DNA of 64,000 bases from Sphingorhabdus sp. (GCA_028279555.1 JANQNO010000005.1:186001-250000), one strand, 5' to 3'; positions 36,243-46,074 are shown, numbered from the stretch's first letter. Notes: generated by a model from the sequence alone, not told the origin. Numbers and translations are program-made.

Positions 36243-37007
36243 ATGAAGGTTGAAGGTGCAAGGGGCATTTTTGTTGGTGGCGCATCGGGAATGTGCCGTG
36301 CAACCGCAGGGGAATTTGTCCGGCGCGGCGGTAAAGTCGCAATTCTAGACCGTGAGCAGTCTGACGGCGCGAAAGTGGCCGAGGAACTGGGAGGACAGTT
36401 CTATCCGTGCAATGTCGCCCATTATGACAAGATGGGTGAAGCGATTGATGAAGCTGTTACAGGCCTTGGCGGGGTGGACTTCTGCCTCAATACCGCAGGC
36501 GGCGGGGTTCAGACTCGCACGTTGGGCCGCAATGGCGAGATGCACTCAATCGAGGACTTCGAAGGTGTCGTCAAACTCAACCTAGTGGCGACCTTCAACA
36601 TCAACCGCAATGTCGCACGTCACATGGCGCAAAACGAACCGACAGAAGACGGTGAACGCGGTGTGATGATCAACACGTCGTCGATTGCTGCTTTCGAAGG
36701 CCAGATCGGGCAGGTGGCCTATACCGCATCGAAGGCAGGCGTCTCGGGTATGACGCTCACTATGGCGCGTGATCTGGGCGTGCTGGGCATCCGTGTCATG
36801 GCGATCGCGCCAAGCCTGTTTTCCACTGGCATGACGGCGGCAGTGACCGACGATTTTGCGCAGAACCTCGTGCGCGATGCGGCCTTTCCCAAACGCATGG
36901 GCAAGCCGGAGGAGTTTGCAACGATGGCGCTCGCAATCTTTGAATGCCCGATGATGAACGGATCGACCCTTCGGGTTGATGCTGGCCAGAGGTTCGGTCC
37001 CAAATAG
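36243..37007 (+). CDS. SDR-family 3-hydroxyacyl-CoA dehydrogenase-like oxidoreductase
   Basis: 254 residues: the cofactor loop [19 protein letters not shown], catalytic Ser in [10 protein letters not shown] and Tyr/Lys in [13 protein letters not shown] 36243 follows GGAG at 36233-36236. The protein resembles 17-beta-HSD10-type 3-hydroxyacyl-CoA dehydrogenases, where a long insert after NTAGG and the ending [11 protein letters not shown] are common. It sits between an acyl-CoA ligase and a thiolase, which suits the third step of beta-oxidation. Confidence 0.82.
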   Translation: MKVEGARGIFVGGASGMCRATAGEFVRRGGKVAILDREQSDGAKVAEELGGQFYPCNVAHYDKMGEAIDEAVTGLGGVDFCLNTAGGGVQTRTLGRNGEMHSIEDFEGVVKLNLVATFNINRNVARHMAQNEPTEDGERGVMINTSSIAAFEGQIGQVAYTASKAGVSGMTLTMARDLGVLGIRVMAIAPSLFSTGMTAAVTDDFAQNLVRDAAFPKRMGKPEEFATMALAIFECPMMNGSTLRVDAGQRFGPK

Positions 37008-37067
37008 GCGTTTGCCTTGAGCAATGGCGCCAGCTGACCTGGCGAACGCAATTAAGGAGAAAGTGCA

Positions 37068-38249
37068 ATGGCGCGTAAGACTCTCGTGGCCGGGGTCGCC
37101 ATGGTCGATTTCAAAAAGCCGGGAGCAAGCGATCCCTATTTCGTGATGGGGGCCAACGCCGTGCGAAGGGCTCTCGTTGACAGCGGGCTTGAACTGTCCG
37201 ACATCGAACAGGCCTATGCCAGCTACATCTATGGTGACAGCGCCTGCGGCCAGAAGACGCTTTACGAAATCGGATATCCCGGCATTCCGATCTTCAATGT
37301 CAACAACAATTGCTCGTCCGGATCCTCGGCCATCTTTCTGGCGCGTCAGGCGGTAGGATCAGGCGCAATTGAGTGCGCTCTGGCGTTTGGTTTTGAGCAG
37401 ATGCAGGCAGGGGCATTGCGGGCCCATTGGGACGATCGGGTGTCGCCCGGCCGCGTTGCGCTCGAAGCGCTGGAGAAGGCACGGCCACAGGAGCAAGACG
37501 TTTGGGGCGCTCCGGGGATATTTGGCTCGGCCGGTTTTGAGTATCTTGAAACCTATGATGCCAAGCCTGAACTGTTCGCTCAAGTCGCGGTCAAATCGAG
37601 GCGTCATGCGGCAGCGAACCCGTTTGCCCTGTTCCGCAAGCCGATTTCGGTTGAGGACGTTATGGCCTCTCCCGTGGTGTATGGTGATAGCCTGCATCGC
37701 CTGATGTGCTGCCCGCCCACCTGCGGTGCTGCTGCTGCTGTGATCGTTAGCGAGGACTTTGCAAAGCGCAAGGGATTATCGAAACTGATCGAAATCGCGG
37801 GTCAGGGGATGGCCACTGATGAAGCGAATATCTTTGAATCGGCACGCAATGTGGTTGGGTCAGACTATGCCGGCAAGGCTGCGCGCGTGGCTTATGAACA
37901 GGCGGGTATCGGCCCTGAAGATGCCGACGTCGTGGAGTTGCATGATTGTTTCACACCAAACGAAGTGGTCGCTTGCGAATCGCTCGGGCTGTGCGGCGAA
38001 GGGGAAGCATCTCGCTTCGTTGCCGATAGGGACAACACTTATGGTGGAAGCGTAGTGGTCAACCCATCGGGCGGTCTGATGTCAAAGGGCCATCCGATCG
38101 GCGCGACCGGACTTGCCCAATGCACCGAACTCGTCTGGCATTTGCGTGGGGAAGCCGGCGACAGGCAGGTCGAAGGCGCGAAAGTTGCGGTTCAACACAA
38201 TATTGGCGTTCCCGGTGCAGGGATCGTCACTGTTTACAAGGCGGCCTAG
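37068..38249 (+). CDS. SCP-x-type thiolase
   Basis: 393 residues resembling sterol-carrier-type (lipid-transfer) thiolases. NVNNNCSSGSSAIFLARQAV holds the nucleophilic Cys, VVELHDCFTPNEVVACESL the His region, and GGLMSKGHPIGATGLAQCTE the second active-site loop. AGGAG precedes ATG 37068. Family members cleave branched or bulky 3-ketoacyl-CoAs, for example in sterol side-chain breakdown. Unlike Ltp2-type aldolases it keeps the Cys, and no DUF35 partner gene is adjacent. It is followed 14 bp later by a dehydrogenase gene. Confidence 0.85.
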   Translation: MARKTLVAGVAMVDFKKPGASDPYFVMGANAVRRALVDSGLELSDIEQAYASYIYGDSACGQKTLYEIGYPGIPIFNVNNNCSSGSSAIFLARQAVGSGAIECALAFGFEQMQAGALRAHWDDRVSPGRVALEALEKARPQEQDVWGAPGIFGSAGFEYLETYDAKPELFAQVAVKSRRHAAANPFALFRKPISVEDVMASPVVYGDSLHRLMCCPPTCGAAAAVIVSEDFAKRKGLSKLIEIAGQGMATDEANIFESARNVVGSDYAGKAARVAYEQAGIGPEDADVVELHDCFTPNEVVACESLGLCGEGEASRFVADRDNTYGGSVVVNPSGGLMSKGHPIGATGLAQCTELVWHLRGEAGDRQVEGAKVAVQHNIGVPGAGIVTVYKAA

Positions 38250-38263
38250 AGGACGCGTATTCG

Positions 38264-39373
38264 GTGAATTTCGATTTTTCGTCCGAACAAAAGGAGGCGG
38301 CAGACCAAGTCGGGCGCTTGCTTGCGAATTCCGGATCCTTGTCTGAATGCCGCCGTGCCCTTGATGGCGAGATTGTCATGTCGGCCCTGGCCTGGCGCGG
38401 GCTTGCCGAGGTTGGGTTCCAGGCTCTTTTGATAGATGAGGCGTTTGGCGGGTTCGGTATGGCACCGGTTGATATCTGCCTGATCAGCCGGGAGATTGGC
38501 TATTCGCTTGCGCCTGTTCCTTCGCTGTCTTCGGTCTACATCGCGAGCGCTGCCATCCAGCGGCATGGCGATCAGGAGCTTCAGGAGGCGTGGCTGCCCA
38601 AACTGGCTGCCGGAGAGGTTGTCGGAACCTTCGCCTTGCCCGTCGTTGGCCCTGTCGATGGAAGCTCAAAGGGGGACTGCAATTGGGTGCTGAACGCATC
38701 AGAGCTGGCGATTCCCGATGCGAGGGCAGCAGACTTAATGCTGCTCGCTGATCGATCAGGCGCTGATTTCTCGTGCTATCTGATAAAGCTCAAACAGGAC
38801 GCGGTGACAGTGAAAGATGGTCGCTCCTGCGATCCTTCAAGGCCGCTTGACCTGGTTGACCTGGCCGGTGCTCAGGCAGTGAAGCTCGATGCGGTTTCGG
38901 CTGCAGACTGGCAGACCATAGTGGACAGGGCTGCGATCTTTCTTGCGTTCGAACAGGTCGGGGCTGCTACGCGCGCGCTTGAGATGGCGCGCGATTATGC
39001 TCTGCAAAGATACTCCTTTGGACGACCGATTGGGTCTTACCAGGCGATCAAGCACAAGCTTGCAGATGTCTATGCCCTTATCGAAATCGCCGTCTCCCAC
39101 GCCTATTACGGCGCATGGGCCCTGACGAGCGAACCCGATGCCGTACCGCTCGCTGCCGCAGGTGCCCGCGTTGCTGCATCGCGCGCACTGCGGCTTGCCG
39201 CACAGGAGAACATTCAGGTGCATGGTGGCATCGGCTACACGTGGGAATCCGATTGCCAGCTGTTTTATCGCCGCGCGCGCTATTGGAATATCGTTCTGGG
39301 CAGCGATGCCGAATGGCGGTGCAAGATTCTCGATCAGCTTCGTGCCGGTGCAGGGACCCGTTACGCACCTTGA
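38264..39373 (+). CDS. Acyl-CoA dehydrogenase, short subunit of an adjacent pair
   Basis: 369 residues from GTG 38264; the frame runs open into the thiolase gene, but homology starts at NFDFSSEQKEAADQ. FAD-dependent family with DYALQRYSFGRPIGSYQAIK, and VHGGIGYTWESDCQLFYRRA with the Glu expected to be catalytic. The N-terminal half is divergent. It lies 36 bp from a second, longer dehydrogenase gene. Adjacent pairs like this often form alpha2-beta2 heterotetramers in steroid and bulky-acyl catabolism. A free-standing enzyme is the alternative. Confidence 0.87.
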   Translation: MNFDFSSEQKEAADQVGRLLANSGSLSECRRALDGEIVMSALAWRGLAEVGFQALLIDEAFGGFGMAPVDICLISREIGYSLAPVPSLSSVYIASAAIQRHGDQELQEAWLPKLAAGEVVGTFALPVVGPVDGSSKGDCNWVLNASELAIPDARAADLMLLADRSGADFSCYLIKLKQDAVTVKDGRSCDPSRPLDLVDLAGAQAVKLDAVSAADWQTIVDRAAIFLAFEQVGAATRALEMARDYALQRYSFGRPIGSYQAIKHKLADVYALIEIAVSHAYYGAWALTSEPDAVPLAAAGARVAASRALRLAAQENIQVHGGIGYTWESDCQLFYRRARYWNIVLGSDAEWRCKILDQLRAGAGTRYAP

Positions 39374-39409
39374 TTGTGATGATGCGCCAAATCGATAGGA
39401 GGCAGACCT

Positions 39410-40633
39410 GTGGACTTTCGTGACACATCCGAAGAAACCCAATACCGTGCCGCAGCCCGCAAATGGCTGAGCGAACAGGCATCGCGTGACTGGAACACAT
39501 CGCACATCACAGACGAGATGGAGGCGAAATATGCCGCAGCCAAAGCCTATCAGCGCGAGCGTGTGAAGGCAGGCTATGGCGCCATTGCGTTGCCGCGCGA
39601 GTTTGGTGGGGGCGGGGGCACGCCCATGGAGCAGATCATCTTTCGACAGGAAGAGGTGCAATTCAACCTTCCCGACATAGGGACGACGCTGGGTGTGGGG
39701 TTGGCAATGTGTTTGCCAACAATCATTCACAACGGGACACCCGAACAGCGTGATCGCTTTGTAAAGCCCGGCATTCTTGGCGAAGAGGTGTGGTGTCAGC
39801 TATTCTCCGAACCAACCGGAGGATCGGATGTCGCGTCGGCGCGCACGTCAGCTGTGCAGGATAGCAGCAATTGGGTGCTGCAAGGCCAGAAAGTGTGGAC
39901 CTCGGGCGCGCAATATTCTGATTTCGGGATAATCACCACCAGAACCGATCCTGACGTGCCTAAGCATAAGGGGCTGACGGTATTTGTCGTCGATATGAAA
40001 GCGCCGGGAATTGAAATCAGGCCAATCCGCCAAATGTCAGGCGAAAGTGAATTCAGCGAGGTGTTCTTCGATGCCGTAAGAGTGCCCGACACCTACCGTC
40101 TGGGCGAAGTGAACGGCGGCTGGAAGGTTGCGCTTTCTACTTTGATGCACGAACGGGCCGGGATAGGCGGGAAATCCACCAATCTGGGATGGGCCGACCT
40201 GCTGAAGATTGCAGAGCAGTTGTCGAACGATCAACACGATGTGTTTGCCAACCCTTCGCATGCCTGTGCGATTGTCGATTCCTGGCTGCTGGAGTTTGGC
40301 TGCGATCTGATTGCACTGCGCGGCCAGACGGCCTTGTCACGCGGAGGCCAGCCGGGGCCAGAACAGTCGGTCACAAAATTGATCAAGGCAAGCCTACTGC
40401 AGCAAAACGGCTATCACGGGATTGATCTTGCCGGCGCCGCAGCGCTCGGAACCGACAGGCACGACATTGATCTTTGGAACAAGGTTGAGCATGCATGGAT
40501 GTTTGGCGCCGGGCTGCGCATTGGCGGCGGGACAGACGAAATCTTGCGCAATGTGGTTGCAGAGCGCGTGCTGGGCCTGCCGGGCGATGTCCGGCTGGAC
40601 AAGGATGTGCCCTTCCGTGATGTCCCCAGCTAA
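39410..40633 (+). CDS. Acyl-CoA dehydrogenase, long subunit of an adjacent pair
   Basis: 407 residues from GTG 39410 behind AGGAGG. Shows VWCQLFSEPTGGSDVASART (FAD/substrate loop), WVLQGQKVWTSGAQYSDFGI, and IGGGTDEILRNVVAERVLGL, the C-terminal FAD segment of long family members. It probably pairs with the preceding 369-residue protein. The stop overlaps the convergent ligase gene by four bases, so the two transcripts are complementary at their 3' ends. Confidence 0.88.
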   Translation: MDFRDTSEETQYRAAARKWLSEQASRDWNTSHITDEMEAKYAAAKAYQRERVKAGYGAIALPREFGGGGGTPMEQIIFRQEEVQFNLPDIGTTLGVGLAMCLPTIIHNGTPEQRDRFVKPGILGEEVWCQLFSEPTGGSDVASARTSAVQDSSNWVLQGQKVWTSGAQYSDFGIITTRTDPDVPKHKGLTVFVVDMKAPGIEIRPIRQMSGESEFSEVFFDAVRVPDTYRLGEVNGGWKVALSTLMHERAGIGGKSTNLGWADLLKIAEQLSNDQHDVFANPSHACAIVDSWLLEFGCDLIALRGQTALSRGGQPGPEQSVTKLIKASLLQQNGYHGIDLAGAAALGTDRHDIDLWNKVEHAWMFGAGLRIGGGTDEILRNVVAERVLGLPGDVRLDKDVPFRDVPS

Positions 40634-42159
40634 GGGGTGGGCCCACCCTGCTTGATGCGCACCTCGCGCAGGGCCTTGCGCCGCACCTTGCCCGCATCAT
40701 CGCGCAGCGGCTGGTTGACGAACTCATAGCTTCGCGGCTGCTTGTATCGCACCAGCCGGTCTTCCAGCCAGTGCGACAGCTCTTCTTGCGTCAGCGTGGT
40801 TGATGGCTGGACAACGGCATGGACAATCTGCCCCATGTCTTCATCAGGCAGGCCGATCACGGCAACTGAGCGAACTTTGGGATGGGCTTCGATCTGTGCC
40901 TCGATTTCAGCGGGATAGATGTTCGCCCCGCCGCTCAGGATCATGTCGGTCTTGCGATCGGCGAGGTAGAGATATCCTTCCTCATCCATCCAGCCCATAT
41001 CACCGAGCGTTTCATAGCCATCCTCAAGCCCGGTCGGCTCTGCGCCGATATATCGATAGGTAGAGCCCTGGCCAGAATCGGGCTTCATGTAGATTTCGCC
41101 AACCTCGGTTGGAGGCAATTCAGTGCCGTCTGGAGAGCAGATCTTCATACTGTATCCTGGCAGCGGTTTGCCAACGCTGCCGCGATGCTCCAGCCATTCG
41201 TCGCCGCGGATCACCGTGACGCCCTGACCTTCCGTACCGCCGTAAAGCTCCCAGAGCTTTTCCGCGCCGATCCAGTCTATCCATGCCTGCTTGAGCCATT
41301 CGGGACACGGCGCTGCCATGTGCCAGACATGCTTGAGCGACGAGATGTCAAAGCTGTCGCGTTGCCCGGTTTCGAGCCGCCAGATCCGGGACATCATGGT
41401 GGGCACGAACAGCGCCCATTCAATTGTGTGCTGCGCGATCAGAGACAGCGCCTGCTGGGCATTAAAGCGCGGCATCACCACCAGATGATGACCCTTGGTG
41501 AGGCCGTGGAGCGACAGCGAAAACGGGGCATTGTGATACAATGGCCCGGCGACAAGCTGTGACCTTGCATCCTCCATGCCCATGAACGGCCGCTCCGGCG
41601 CGAATTCAGCGCGTTGTTTGGACACGATGAGCTTTGGCCTTCCGGTGCTGCCTCCCGATGTCGGTGCCCGCCATGAATCGGCGACGACAATTGGCAGCGG
41701 CGCATCTGAGAATTCGGGCGGCGGCGAATAGTCTGCATCAATGCGCTGTTGGCCGTCGGTCAGGTCCGTGTTGCTGCCAACCAGCAGGCTTGGTTTGGCC
41801 AGTCCAAGGATCGCCTGCAATTCGTGTTTTGGCAGGCGATAGGAAACCGGTTGGGGCGTGGCCCCCAGCTTCAAGGCGGCGATTGCGCTTTCATAGAATG
41901 CGATGGAGTTGGGCAGCGCAATTGTGACGAGGCTATCTCTTGAAACCCCAAAATCTGCAAAAGCGCGCGCAAGGCGATTGGTCCGCCGGTCAAGTTCTTC
42001 CCAGCACACCGTCCGCCTTTCACAGGTGATCGCAGGGCCCTGCGGGTTGGCGCCGGCGAGGTCCGCCAGTATCTGCGCAAACGGTTGTAACTCAAATTCG
42101 GCATCACTCAGCGCACCCAGTGCGTTGGAGGTGGTATCCGAGGTGTTGCGGCCTGTCAT
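40630..42159 (-). CDS. AMP-dependent acyl-CoA synthetase/ligase
   Basis: 509 residues. ATP loop APTSGGSTGRPKLIV, adenylation motif LWELYGGTEGQGVTVI, and hinge/C-terminal LADRKTDMILSGGANIYPAE are all intact. It differs enough from the ligase at 34502 to suggest another substrate. Its start overlaps the stop of the alpha/beta hydrolase gene (42156), so hydrolase and ligase form a coupled pair that could free an acid from an ester and then activate it. Confidence 0.88.
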   Translation of the reverse strand: MTGRNTSDTTSNALGALSDAEFELQPFAQILADLAGANPQGPAITCERRTVCWEELDRRTNRLARAFADFGVSRDSLVTIALPNSIAFYESAIAALKLGATPQPVSYRLPKHELQAILGLAKPSLLVGSNTDLTDGQQRIDADYSPPPEFSDAPLPIVVADSWRAPTSGGSTGRPKLIVSKQRAEFAPERPFMGMEDARSQLVAGPLYHNAPFSLSLHGLTKGHHLVVMPRFNAQQALSLIAQHTIEWALFVPTMMSRIWRLETGQRDSFDISSLKHVWHMAAPCPEWLKQAWIDWIGAEKLWELYGGTEGQGVTVIRGDEWLEHRGSVGKPLPGYSMKICSPDGTELPPTEVGEIYMKPDSGQGSTYRYIGAEPTGLEDGYETLGDMGWMDEEGYLYLADRKTDMILSGGANIYPAEIEAQIEAHPKVRSVAVIGLPDEDMGQIVHAVVQPSTTLTQEELSHWLEDRLVRYKQPRSYEFVNQPLRDDAGKVRRKALREVRIKQGGPTP

Positions 42160-43058
42160 GCGGTCCGAGCTTTGACGAATTCGCCTATTGATTCAATCGC
42201 CTCTCGGCCTTCGTCGAGTTCCGTCGAGAACCAGTGCCAGACATGGATCATGTCCGGCCAGACTTCTAATGTAAGATCATTACCCGCTTTGCGCAGCCGG
42301 TGAGCAATGGCGATGCCATCATCCAGAAGAACTTCGGCGCCGCCAACCTGGATCAGAAGCGGAGGAAGCCCTTCAACATTGCCAAACTGGGGTGACAGGT
42401 AGGGGTCTTTAGGGTCACCCTCGCCAGTATAGGCTTCCGCTCCCAGAAACAGGGGTTTCGTTGTCGCCAGATCGCGCCCTGCATTGCGCTTGAGGCTTTC
42501 ATTAGTGAGAGTCATGTCCGTCCATGGTGAAATTGGCACGCCGGCAGCAGGCAGGGGCAGGCCATCGTCCCTGATGCGCATCAAGGTCGAAATGGTCAGC
42601 CCGCCGCCAGCCGACTCTCCGGAAATCACGATTTTCTCAGATGCGTATCCCTGATCAAGCAGCCAGCGATAGGCTGCAACGCAATCGTCAAGGGCGGCTG
42701 GATAGGGATGCTCGGGCGCGAGGCGATAATCGATGTTGAGAACCTTAGCCTCACAGGCGCGAGCCACGCGCGCGCAGCATTCCCGGACCGTGATCGGCGC
42801 GCCTGAGATGAAGCAACCACCATGAATGTAAAGGATCACCCGGTCATCACGCGAGTTTCCGGCGGTGATCCATTCCGAAGGCACGCCACCTGCATCCACG
42901 TCAGTGACGGTGACATCGTCAGCCAGCGCGTATTTGCCATCAAAGCTCTGCATGGAAAGCCGAACATGTTCGACGGTGTGTGAGAACTTCTCTCTTACAT
43001 CTTTCACGGCATCATGTTGCTTCATGAGTTCGCGGAAACTCTCGCTCGCCATGGACAT
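42156..43058 (-). CDS. HSL-type alpha/beta hydrolase (esterase)
   Basis: 300 residues of the hormone-sensitive-lipase family: oxyanion hole YIHGGCFISGAP, nucleophile VISGESAGGGLT, the Asp in GDPKDPYLSPQ and the His in WPDMIHVWHWF. No signal peptide, so cytoplasmic. It would cleave esters of medium or bulky acids. Translationally coupled to the downstream ligase. Divergent from the SnoaL-like gene at 43224 with a 165-bp spacer showing no clear operator. Confidence 0.88.
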   Translation of the reverse strand: MSMASESFRELMKQHDAVKDVREKFSHTVEHVRLSMQSFDGKYALADDVTVTDVDAGGVPSEWITAGNSRDDRVILYIHGGCFISGAPITVRECCARVARACEAKVLNIDYRLAPEHPYPAALDDCVAAYRWLLDQGYASEKIVISGESAGGGLTISTLMRIRDDGLPLPAAGVPISPWTDMTLTNESLKRNAGRDLATTKPLFLGAEAYTGEGDPKDPYLSPQFGNVEGLPPLLIQVGGAEVLLDDGIAIAHRLRKAGNDLTLEVWPDMIHVWHWFSTELDEGREAIESIGEFVKARTA

Positions 43059-43223
43059 ATCCCTTCATGCTGCTTTGACTTCACACTGGCCTAACCACCC
43101 AGTTTCACCTTGCAAATGCGATTCTGAGATTAGGCGACCATTGCTGCTGATCATGGCAAATCCTGCCGGTCGCAGAGTCCAGTCACTGTCGTATTACCAT
43201 ATTGATTGAAACGGAGCGCACAC

Positions 43224-43628
43224 ATGGAAGCTGAAGAAAAGGCACTAAGGGCCTATATCGATACTTGGTACGAGGATTTCCCCGAAGGCGATGCAGATCG
43301 CATGGCGGCGCACTACACCGCTGATGCCAGACTGTATCTGGCAAATCTGCCCGGGATGCGCGGTAGGGATGCGGCTGGCAGCCTGTTGGCGCAAATGGCG
43401 GCGGCGCTGGGTATGGATATCGACTACAAGGTTACCGACGTCGATATGCTGACCGATGACTTTGCCGTTGTTACAGGTGAAGCGCTGTCCAAAAGCACGC
43501 CCAAGGCGGGCGGTGACGTGATCAAGGATGCATCCAGGTTTGTCATGGTGATGGAGCGCAAGGACGGCAAATGGATGTCGCGCTATGACATTTCCCAGCC
43601 TACTCCCGATGTCGCATTCAAAGACTGA
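43224..43628 (+). CDS. SnoaL/NTF2-like domain protein
   Basis: 134 residues with the cone-shaped NTF2-like fold. It starts MEAEEKALRAYIDTWYEDFP, contains DADRMAAHYTADARLYLANL and ends with KDGKWMSRYDISQP. ACGGAG precedes ATG 43224. Family members include ketosteroid isomerase, limonene-epoxide hydrolase and non-catalytic subunits, so activity cannot be fixed. It heads a plus-strand run ending with the crotonase gene at 45134. Confidence 0.7.
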   Translation: MEAEEKALRAYIDTWYEDFPEGDADRMAAHYTADARLYLANLPGMRGRDAAGSLLAQMAAALGMDIDYKVTDVDMLTDDFAVVTGEALSKSTPKAGGDVIKDASRFVMVMERKDGKWMSRYDISQPTPDVAFKD

Positions 43629-43631
43629 GAT

Positions 43632-44492
43632 TTGCTGGTGATCGATCCACAGGTCATTGATAGGCAGGGATTTTTTCTCTACGCGGAAACCTATTTGCCC
43701 AACGAGCAATGCCGTGACGAAACGCTTGAAGCGCTTGCGAGCTGTGCCGATGGAACCATTGGGGCAACGCCAGGTGTCGGGACCTATGTGTTCCGGCCTT
43801 CGCTCAATGCCGAGATCATTGGCCAGCGCCTGCACCCAGGTTGTGTGTGCCTGGAATCGACCGAGCTCTACCTTACCCATGCAGGGTTCAGGGACCATCT
43901 TGAAACCCCCGAATTCCGATCGGGGCTGCGAGCGATGTACAAGGGTACAACCCGTTTGGGGGCTAGGCTTTTCTGGTGCGGCGAGCAGCCGCCCAGCGAT
44001 ATGCTACACAACATCTTCAGGTCCGACCCTGAGGCGCGCCCGCTTGCCCCCCTGGCGCTCACGGTTTTCGATCGGGAAGTCTATGACCAAACCGAGAACC
44101 ATGACACAGCAATTGTCTCGCTCTCAGTACCAATCGAACAGGGGGCGGGCGCGCGGGCCATCGATGCTGTTCAGGCTCTTCGTGCCGATGTGCGGCACAT
44201 CTCGCTGTTCGCATTCTTCCACCCGCTCGATACGGATTTGTTGCGGCTTACCGTTGTTTTGCCCCTTGCTGCGAACGACACGCGGCAACACGAATGCCTT
44301 TCGCAGGCATTGTCGGCAATTGCCGAGACGCGCGAAGAGGGCGGGGTCGCGACAGGCGTCGTGTGCCTTCACGACCAATCGCCCGCATCAGAAGAGATAC
44401 TGAAGAGCGCCTTTTCGTCCTGTTACAACTGGTCAATCCGGCGCGGCGAACATACGGGCTATATCTCGCATCCAGAGGTATCGACTGAATAG
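43632..44492 (+). CDS. Unknown protein, possibly dimeric alpha/beta-barrel
   Basis: 286 residues starting three bases after the SnoaL-like gene, so it is probably coupled. Start is TTG 43632 or GTG 43638. The N-terminus (FFLYAETYLPNEQCRDETLE) resembles antibiotic-biosynthesis-monooxygenase-type ferredoxin-like domains and the rest may contain a second copy (RHISLFAFFHPLDTDLLRLT). No catalytic signature is clear. Its place between a SnoaL-like and a cupin gene suggests it handles a pathway intermediate. I do not recognise it with confidence. Confidence 0.55.
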   Translation: MLVIDPQVIDRQGFFLYAETYLPNEQCRDETLEALASCADGTIGATPGVGTYVFRPSLNAEIIGQRLHPGCVCLESTELYLTHAGFRDHLETPEFRSGLRAMYKGTTRLGARLFWCGEQPPSDMLHNIFRSDPEARPLAPLALTVFDREVYDQTENHDTAIVSLSVPIEQGAGARAIDAVQALRADVRHISLFAFFHPLDTDLLRLTVVLPLAANDTRQHECLSQALSAIAETREEGGVATGVVCLHDQSPASEEILKSAFSSCYNWSIRRGEHTGYISHPEVSTE

Positions 44493-44556
44493 TTGGACGG
44501 CGGTCCACAACGTCAGATCGGATGCAAATTCGATCCGCACTAGAGAGGAAGAACGG

Positions 44557-45099
44557 ATGCCGAAGAAAGTCATTACCGGGTTTGACGAAGCCGGCGCGTC
44601 AGTCTTCATTGACGAAGGACGAAGCGGACGGGATTTCGCTGTTCCGGCACTGGCCTGGGAGGAGATTTGGGCAACCTTTCCCAAAGATAATCTTTCTGCT
44701 TGTGCTGCCCTTGAAGATCCAACGACAGACAAGCGCTGGAGGTCTGCCTATCCCAAACCTGGCGAAACTCGCTTGCGGGTTTTGGAGTTCAGGCCCGAAG
44801 AGAGCAAGGGCAGCCAAACAGGCGAACCGATTTGGGATGAGCAGGATATCGCCGTCCTCGAACGCGAAGCGCCCGGCGTCATTGCTTCGCTTGAGCCAGA
44901 CAATCCCGGCATGCACCGGACGAATTCGGTGGACTATGGCGTCGTCATCGAAGGCCGGATCGAACTCGAACTCGATGACAACAAGAGGGCCACCCTGCAT
45001 GCGGGCGACGTTGTCGTCCAGAACGGCACCCGCCATGCATGGCACCCGCTTGAAAAGACCAGAATGCTGTTCGTCATGGTTGGCGTACAGGCAGATTGA
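44557..45099 (+). CDS. Cupin-domain protein
   Basis: 180 residues. The cupin core spans about 125-175: MHRTNSVDYGVVIEGRIELE, LHAGDVVVQNGTRHAWHPLE, with two His that could bind metal. The first 100 residues are an extension with a possible second degenerate cupin. GAGGAAG precedes ATG 44557. Similar proteins occur in sphingomonad aromatic and lipid clusters, as binding or isomerase-type proteins. No reaction is assigned. Confidence 0.72.
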   Translation: MPKKVITGFDEAGASVFIDEGRSGRDFAVPALAWEEIWATFPKDNLSACAALEDPTTDKRWRSAYPKPGETRLRVLEFRPEESKGSQTGEPIWDEQDIAVLEREAPGVIASLEPDNPGMHRTNSVDYGVVIEGRIELELDDNKRATLHAGDVVVQNGTRHAWHPLEKTRMLFVMVGVQAD

Positions 45100-45133
45100 A
45101 GACGATTGGGTACTCACCACAGGTCAGGAGTGA

Positions 45134-46033
45134 ATGATGCAGGAATATGCCACCATTGAATACACAATTCCCAGCCCCGGCGTTGCGCGCATTGCGCTAG
45201 ACCGGGCAGACAAACGCAACGCTCAGGACACGCGGATGCTCTACGAGCTTGACATGGCTTTTCGCCAGGCGGCGGAAGACAATGCAATCAAGGTCGTAAT
45301 TCTTGCAGCGAACGGTCCGCACTTTTCCGCCGGCCACGATCTGTCGGAGGATGACCGGATCGGCAATATGCAGGAGTTCGATTCAGTCGGGCTTTGGTGC
45401 GGGTATGACGATGCTGGTTCCGAAGGGCCTATGGCATTCGAGAAGGAAGTCTATATCGGCTTCAGCGAGCGCTGGCGAAATTTTGCCAAGCCGACCATTG
45501 CCGAGGTGCAGGGCAAATGCATTGCGGGTGGATTGATGCTGGTCTGGCCATGCGATCTGATTGTTGCAGCAGACAACGCGGAATTCTGCGACAATACGGT
45601 AAATATGGGCATATGCGGTGCCGAATTCTTCAATCACCCGTGGGAACTGGGGGTGAGGAAAGCCAAGGAGTTTTTGTTCACCGCCGATTTCTTTTCAGCG
45701 CAAGAAGCGCATCGGCTCGGAATGGTCAACCACGTTGTGCCAACAGCGGAACTGTCTGACTTCACGCTGACACTTGCGGAGCGCATCGCAGCCAAGCCGA
45801 TGTTCGTGCTCAAGCTGATGAAGGAGGCGGTGAACGCCGCTCAGGATAGCCAGGGCCGGGTCAACGCGATGAAGACCAGCTTTGCTCTTCACCAGCTGTC
45901 TCACAGCCACAATGTGGAGTTGTACGGCCTACGTGCTGACCCCAGCTTCTTGCGGGCATCGGGCTTTGCCAACAAAAATCCGCGTTTCGCCAAGGCGGCC
46001 GAAGGAGATGATACCGAACCGGGAAAGGGTTGA
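45134..46033 (+). CDS. Enoyl-CoA hydratase/isomerase family protein
   Basis: 299 residues of the crotonase superfamily: RIALDRADKRNAQDTRML, oxyanion residues in HFSAGHDLSEDD and GKCIAGGLMLVWPCDLIVAA, then GICGAEFFNHPWELG. The usual second catalytic Glu is not obvious, so the reaction may differ from simple hydration. Two ATGs (45134, 45137) follow AGGAG. Last gene of the 43224 run and convergent with the citrate synthase-like gene. Confidence 0.82.
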   Translation: MMQEYATIEYTIPSPGVARIALDRADKRNAQDTRMLYELDMAFRQAAEDNAIKVVILAANGPHFSAGHDLSEDDRIGNMQEFDSVGLWCGYDDAGSEGPMAFEKEVYIGFSERWRNFAKPTIAEVQGKCIAGGLMLVWPCDLIVAADNAEFCDNTVNMGICGAEFFNHPWELGVRKAKEFLFTADFFSAQEAHRLGMVNHVVPTAELSDFTLTLAERIAAKPMFVLKLMKEAVNAAQDSQGRVNAMKTSFALHQLSHSHNVELYGLRADPSFLRASGFANKNPRFAKAAEGDDTEPGKG

Positions 46034-46074
46034 ACCGGTTTCGATGACAAGCGCACTGTTTATGAGGTCACAGC

